Source: Geosiphon pyriformis
Taxonomy: Eukaryota > Glomeromycota > Glomeromycetes > Archaeosporales > Geosiphonaceae
NCBI GenBank assembly: GCA_016748015.1
Contig: JAAOMT010000629.1
Span: 1-11,651, forward strand
Direction: 5' to 3'
Length of the DNA stretch: 11,651 nucleotides
Shown here: in pieces, positions 9,392 to 11,651 of the stretch
How positions within the stretch are numbered: the stretch's first letter is position 1
Layout of the letters: every line of letters starts with the position of its first letter
Translations under genes and position numbers: made by a program
The notes under the pieces: generated by a model
What the model was told of the DNA's origin: nothing
Databases searched by the model: none
Seen by the model: the letters and a program-made list of their open reading frames with translations, nothing else

Positions 9392-9425
9392 TAATAATTA
9401 ATAATTAATAATTAATAATTAATAA
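9392..9425. repeat. 7-bp tandem repeat (TAATAAT, about 4.9 copies)
   Basis: The sequence is periodic at 7 bases without interruption for 34 bases. It is a simple microsatellite and likely to vary in length between strains. Confidence 0.8.
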
Positions 9426-9660
9426 ACGATTAAATATAGTAAATTATTTAATGAAAAATTAATAATTAATATTAATTTCTTAATTAACAAAAAAAACTTA
9501 AAAGTACAAAATTAGTTATAGAACTAATATAATTTTATAATTTAACAACAATTTTAAATAAATTAATTTTATTCTTCTTTATAAATTTTTAACTATATCT
9601 ATTTTTTAAATTAAATCTAAAAATTATATTTTTCAAAATCAGTAATTTTCAATTAACGTT

Positions 9661-10057
9661 TCCAATGTTATTCAAATGATTGTATAAAAAAAAATAGTTT
9701 TGGACATGTTACAATAACTTCACGATAAAATTTGTAAGGTTTGTAAGAAAAAGTTTTATTTAAGCAATGTTTTTGACTTACTTACAAGTTTTAAGAAATC
9801 TTCAACAAAAAATATACTAACTATAAAAATAAGTGAAATTTTATTTTTATTTTCAATTATGTGTTTTTATGTTTGGATTTAAAGCAATAGACTATAAGTA
9901 ACTCTATCGTTGCTAATTTTTAAAATAAAGAGTCATTTGATAGAAAGTTTAATAATATCAAATTAACTATATAAAAGTCAATTTATGTTTTTCTGATTTG
10001 AAAAACTTTACATTTTCTTGACAAAGAAGTGGATTGATTTAATTTCCAATACAAGCA
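9661..10057. other. AT-rich spacer, no supportable gene
   Basis: No open frame, RNA gene or clear repeat was found between the low-complexity block and the kinase relic. The relic's 3' end may lie a little further inside this stretch than I have drawn it. Confidence 0.5.
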
Positions 10058-10284
10058 TTATAACATGTTGATAAATTCATCATTTTGACAACTTGGATAT
10101 AATGCATTGGATTCGTTTATTGTTTCGTTTTTAATGCTTCTTCTAAGTGGTTTTCTAATCACTTAAACAATAGACTCTCAGCGCTAAACTTTGCATCATA
10201 CATATTGGCATTTGGGCGATTCAATAGATTGGGATCCAAACACTTTGTGATAAGCCTAGCAATACAAGGTGGAATAGGGGAGAT
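10058..10284 (-). pseudogene. Protein-kinase C-lobe relic (broken)
   Basis: On the minus strand the frame from 10284 to the TGA at 10161-10159 reads ISPIPPCIARL followed by ITKCLDPNLLNRPNA. This matches kinase subdomains X-XI as seen in TKL-like kinases: proline-rich entry, helix with a Cys, then the LDPxxxxRP row holding the conserved arginine. After the TGA the same frame goes on as LENHLEEALKTKQ to a second stop at 10117. A shifted frame then gives NESNALYPSCQNDEFINML, which loosely resembles the HPxAxYTSR tail frequent in Rhizophagus-type kinases. No N-lobe, HRD or DFG motif is visible upstream, where the TLDc 3'-flank homology begins. In-frame stops and at least one frameshift mark it as dead. 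The family match is from memory of the motif and is moderately secure; the outer borders are approximate. Confidence 0.55.
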
Positions 10285-10404
10285 TTATTTCTTCTTGTAT
10301 TTTAATTGAAACATTAAAAATTTTCATGCCTGGAATTTGTTAAAGTATATAACATGGTTTTTGTTTTATGTTTTAGCCTATGATGAATAGAAGCCAAAAA
10401 CCCT

Positions 10405-10676
10405 CATATAATTGTCCTATGAACTTTATTGAGTCTGATAATCAATGAGCTTCTTTTATCTATATTTCGGCTACTCCTAGGTCTTGGGCATAAAAATCTA
10501 AGCTTTAAAAGTTCACTCTCTATTAAAATATAATGTAAGCAATTCTTATTTTTTTATTTCTAGAAAAAGATTCATAGGGTAAACCTATTCAGAATGTATT
10601 GCGTTTGAAATATAAAAATTCTGTAGGCACAAATTTTGAAATTTGGAATCCTATTTAGCCAAAGCTTTAAAAATAT
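10405..10676. repeat. Diverged 3'-flank homology, right copy
   Basis: The reverse complement shares ordered anchors with 425-750: GGCTAAATA (10652-10660), GAATTGCT (10538-10545), CGAAATATA (10461-10469) and the GGACAATTAT row near 10408-10417. This copy lacks about 52 bases present in the left flank. Confidence 0.7.
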
Positions 10677-11100
10677 TTAACTTTTGATGATTTGAAAAAC
10701 TTCATACTCATCAAAAAAAAATTCTACTTTTGTATTTTCTGACCCAGGTATTATAACGTGCTCGTAATTTGTTTCCTTTTTACAACTGCATGGAATAGAT
10801 TGAAAATTACTGCTCAGGGTTCGAATACTAAAATTGCCAAATTGGGGTCCGAACTCTTTATGACAAAAAGGTCCATTTTTGCTAATAAACTTGCTAAGTT
10901 TGGCATTTTGAGCTTTGCCATCTCCAAGGGAAAAAATAAAATTTCCCTCTCCATCTATCAATTCGCCACGAGAATGCCAAGATTCTGGGTTATAGCCGCC
11001 AATCAATTGACCAGTCCCTTTGACTTTGATTACAGTAACTGTTGCTCCTTTGTTATCACATAACCGATGAAAATCATTTGGTGAGAATCCGTCTCGACTG
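10677..11100. repeat. Right arm of long inverted repeat (pairs with 1-424)
   Basis: It is the reverse complement of 1-424 with eight mismatches, all within the 92 bases nearest the stop codon. The outer 332 bases (10769-11100) are identical. The limit at 11100 is set only by the left window edge. Confidence 0.97.
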
Positions 11101-11651
11101 CCTCGAAGTAGTAATTTAAATTCATTTTCAAGTTGATCTTCCAAAGGAGTATTTTCGTCTTTGCCTTGAATCCAATGATCAAGCTGTTTTATATTATGCG
11201 ATTGGAGAAGCTTTGAATCAAAATCTGACCGTGAAAACCGTAATGGCTGAGCGTCAACAGATTTTTGATGACTCCCGGGTACTAGATAATGGTGTAAAAG
11301 ATCTTCATATAAGGTTCCAGGTAAAATTCTCGCAAATGGCTTTACTTTATGATAAAAGTCAACTGAAGAGATGTTAAAGAACCGGATTAAAGGTAGAAGT
11401 TCTCCAATAGATTCCTTAAAAGCTTCAAAGTTTTCATCTGTCCAATTAAGAACTTTTTCCAATTGAATCCCATTGCTTAATTTAGCGACTCCCCATTCTA
11501 TAATCTTTTCCCATATTTTACTTTCTTCCATATTTATGTCATCCTGGGATAAAATTGAGCAAAGAGCATTTTTATTAAGGGAGGTAAAATCTTGAGAGTT
11601 AAAGACTGCAGCCGGATTGTTGACAGCTATTTCGGTGCAGAACTTTTGTAA
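10677..11651 (-). CDS. BACK-TLDc protein (probable BTB-BACK-TLDc), 5' end beyond right edge
   Basis: The frame is open for 324 residues from the right edge to the TAA at 10679-10677. The ATG at 11531 is internal: 40 further in-frame residues upstream (LQKFCTEIAV, FNSQDFTSLNKNAL, ILSQDDINMEE) fit a BACK-type helical region. That region continues through KIWEKIIEWGVAK and ENFEAFKESIGELLPLIRFF to about residue 120. A linker leads into the TLDc domain from about 145: LDHWIQGK, LLLRGSRDGFS (180-190), CDNKG (198-202), GGYNP (218-222), FIFSL (238-242), GPQFG (268-272) and DEYEVFQI (314-321). In proteins of this kind a BTB domain precedes BACK, so it is expected just outside the window. BTB-BACK proteins often bind Cullin-3; that role here is inferred. 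No intron is visible. The gene converges on the similar copy at 1-424. Confidence 0.92.
   Translation of the reverse strand, partial: LQKFCTEIAVNNPAAVFNSQDFTSLNKNALCSILSQDDINMEESKIWEKIIEWGVAKLSNGIQLEKVLNWTDENFEAFKESIGELLPLIRFFNISSVDFYHKVKPFARILPGTLYEDLLHHYLVPGSHQKSVDAQPLRFSRSDFDSKLLQSHNIKQLDHWIQGKDENTPLEDQLENEFKLLLRGSRDGFSPNDFHRLCDNKGATVTVIKVKGTGQLIGGYNPESWHSRGELIDGEGNFIFSLGDGKAQNAKLSKFISKNGPFCHKEFGPQFGNFSIRTLSSNFQSIPCSCKKETNYEHVIIPGSENTKVEFFFDEYEVFQIIKS

Larger units (their letters stand above)
8811..9660. other. Extremely AT-rich low-complexity block
   Basis: About 850 bases built almost only from A and T, rich in TAATAATT, TTTATTTA and long T or A runs, and with no open frame of note. Its G+C is visibly far below that of the rest of an already AT-rich window. 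It holds the hairpin at 8833-8861 and the 7-bp tandem at 9392-9425. It may be a decayed repeat, a matrix-attachment-like region or a mitochondrial-like insertion; I cannot choose between these. Confidence 0.65.

Noticed and set aside
10190-10250. GGGATCCAAAC row that briefly resembled a tRNA T-arm
   Set aside because: No acceptor stem, D-arm or anticodon arm can be folded around it, and the same bases are explained by the kinase relic on the other strand.
10758-11063. 101-codon open frame on the plus strand, and its twin at 38-343 on the minus strand
   Set aside because: Both are antisense shadows of the conserved TLDc coding arms and appear twice only because the arms are duplicated.

Overview
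The window looks like nuclear DNA of a very AT-rich fungus, most likely an arbuscular-mycorrhizal (Glomeromycotina, Rhizophagus-like) species. Three things point there: spliceosomal introns of 71-95 nt with GT/AG ends in a fungal-type peptide transporter; a BACK-TLDc protein of the BTB-BACK-TLDc type that is hugely expanded in these fungi; and a decayed protein-kinase tail of the kind also expanded there. The taxon is an inference from family content and base composition, not from a marker gene.

Layout. Position 1-424 (+) is the 3' end of a TLDc gene. Its close paralogue lies at 10677-11651 on the minus strand, is open to the right window edge, and carries a BACK-like region plus the complete TLDc domain. 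The two genes converge and form an inverted repeat: 1-424 pairs with 10677-11100 without any gap. The first 332 bases are identical and all 8 mismatches fall in the last 92. Recognisable but much more diverged homology runs on past both stop codons (about 425-750 against 10405-10676). Between the arms lies about 9.5 kb of mostly non-coding DNA.

The one confidently complete gene is a proton-coupled oligopeptide transporter (POT/PTR2 family) on the minus strand at 2731-4614. It has four exons, including a 41-nt internal exon, and encodes a predicted 544-residue protein. A 67-codon upstream ORF ends one base before its start codon.

The rest is weaker: an unrecognised pair of minus-strand reading frames at 6055-6839 with somewhat gene-like composition; an 88-residue unrecognised small ORF at 7974-8240 (+); a broken protein-kinase C-lobe relic at 10058-10284 (-); and an extremely AT-rich block at about 8811-9660 with a perfect hairpin and a 7-bp tandem repeat. 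No tRNA, rRNA, CRISPR or intact transposase gene was seen.

Functionally, the transporter would import di- and tripeptides with protons. BTB-BACK-TLDc proteins are commonly thought of as adaptor or stress-response proteins, but nothing in the sequence links them to the transporter. The neighbourhood reads as a repeat-rich, duplicating region in which single genes are scattered among decayed copies, not as a functional cluster.
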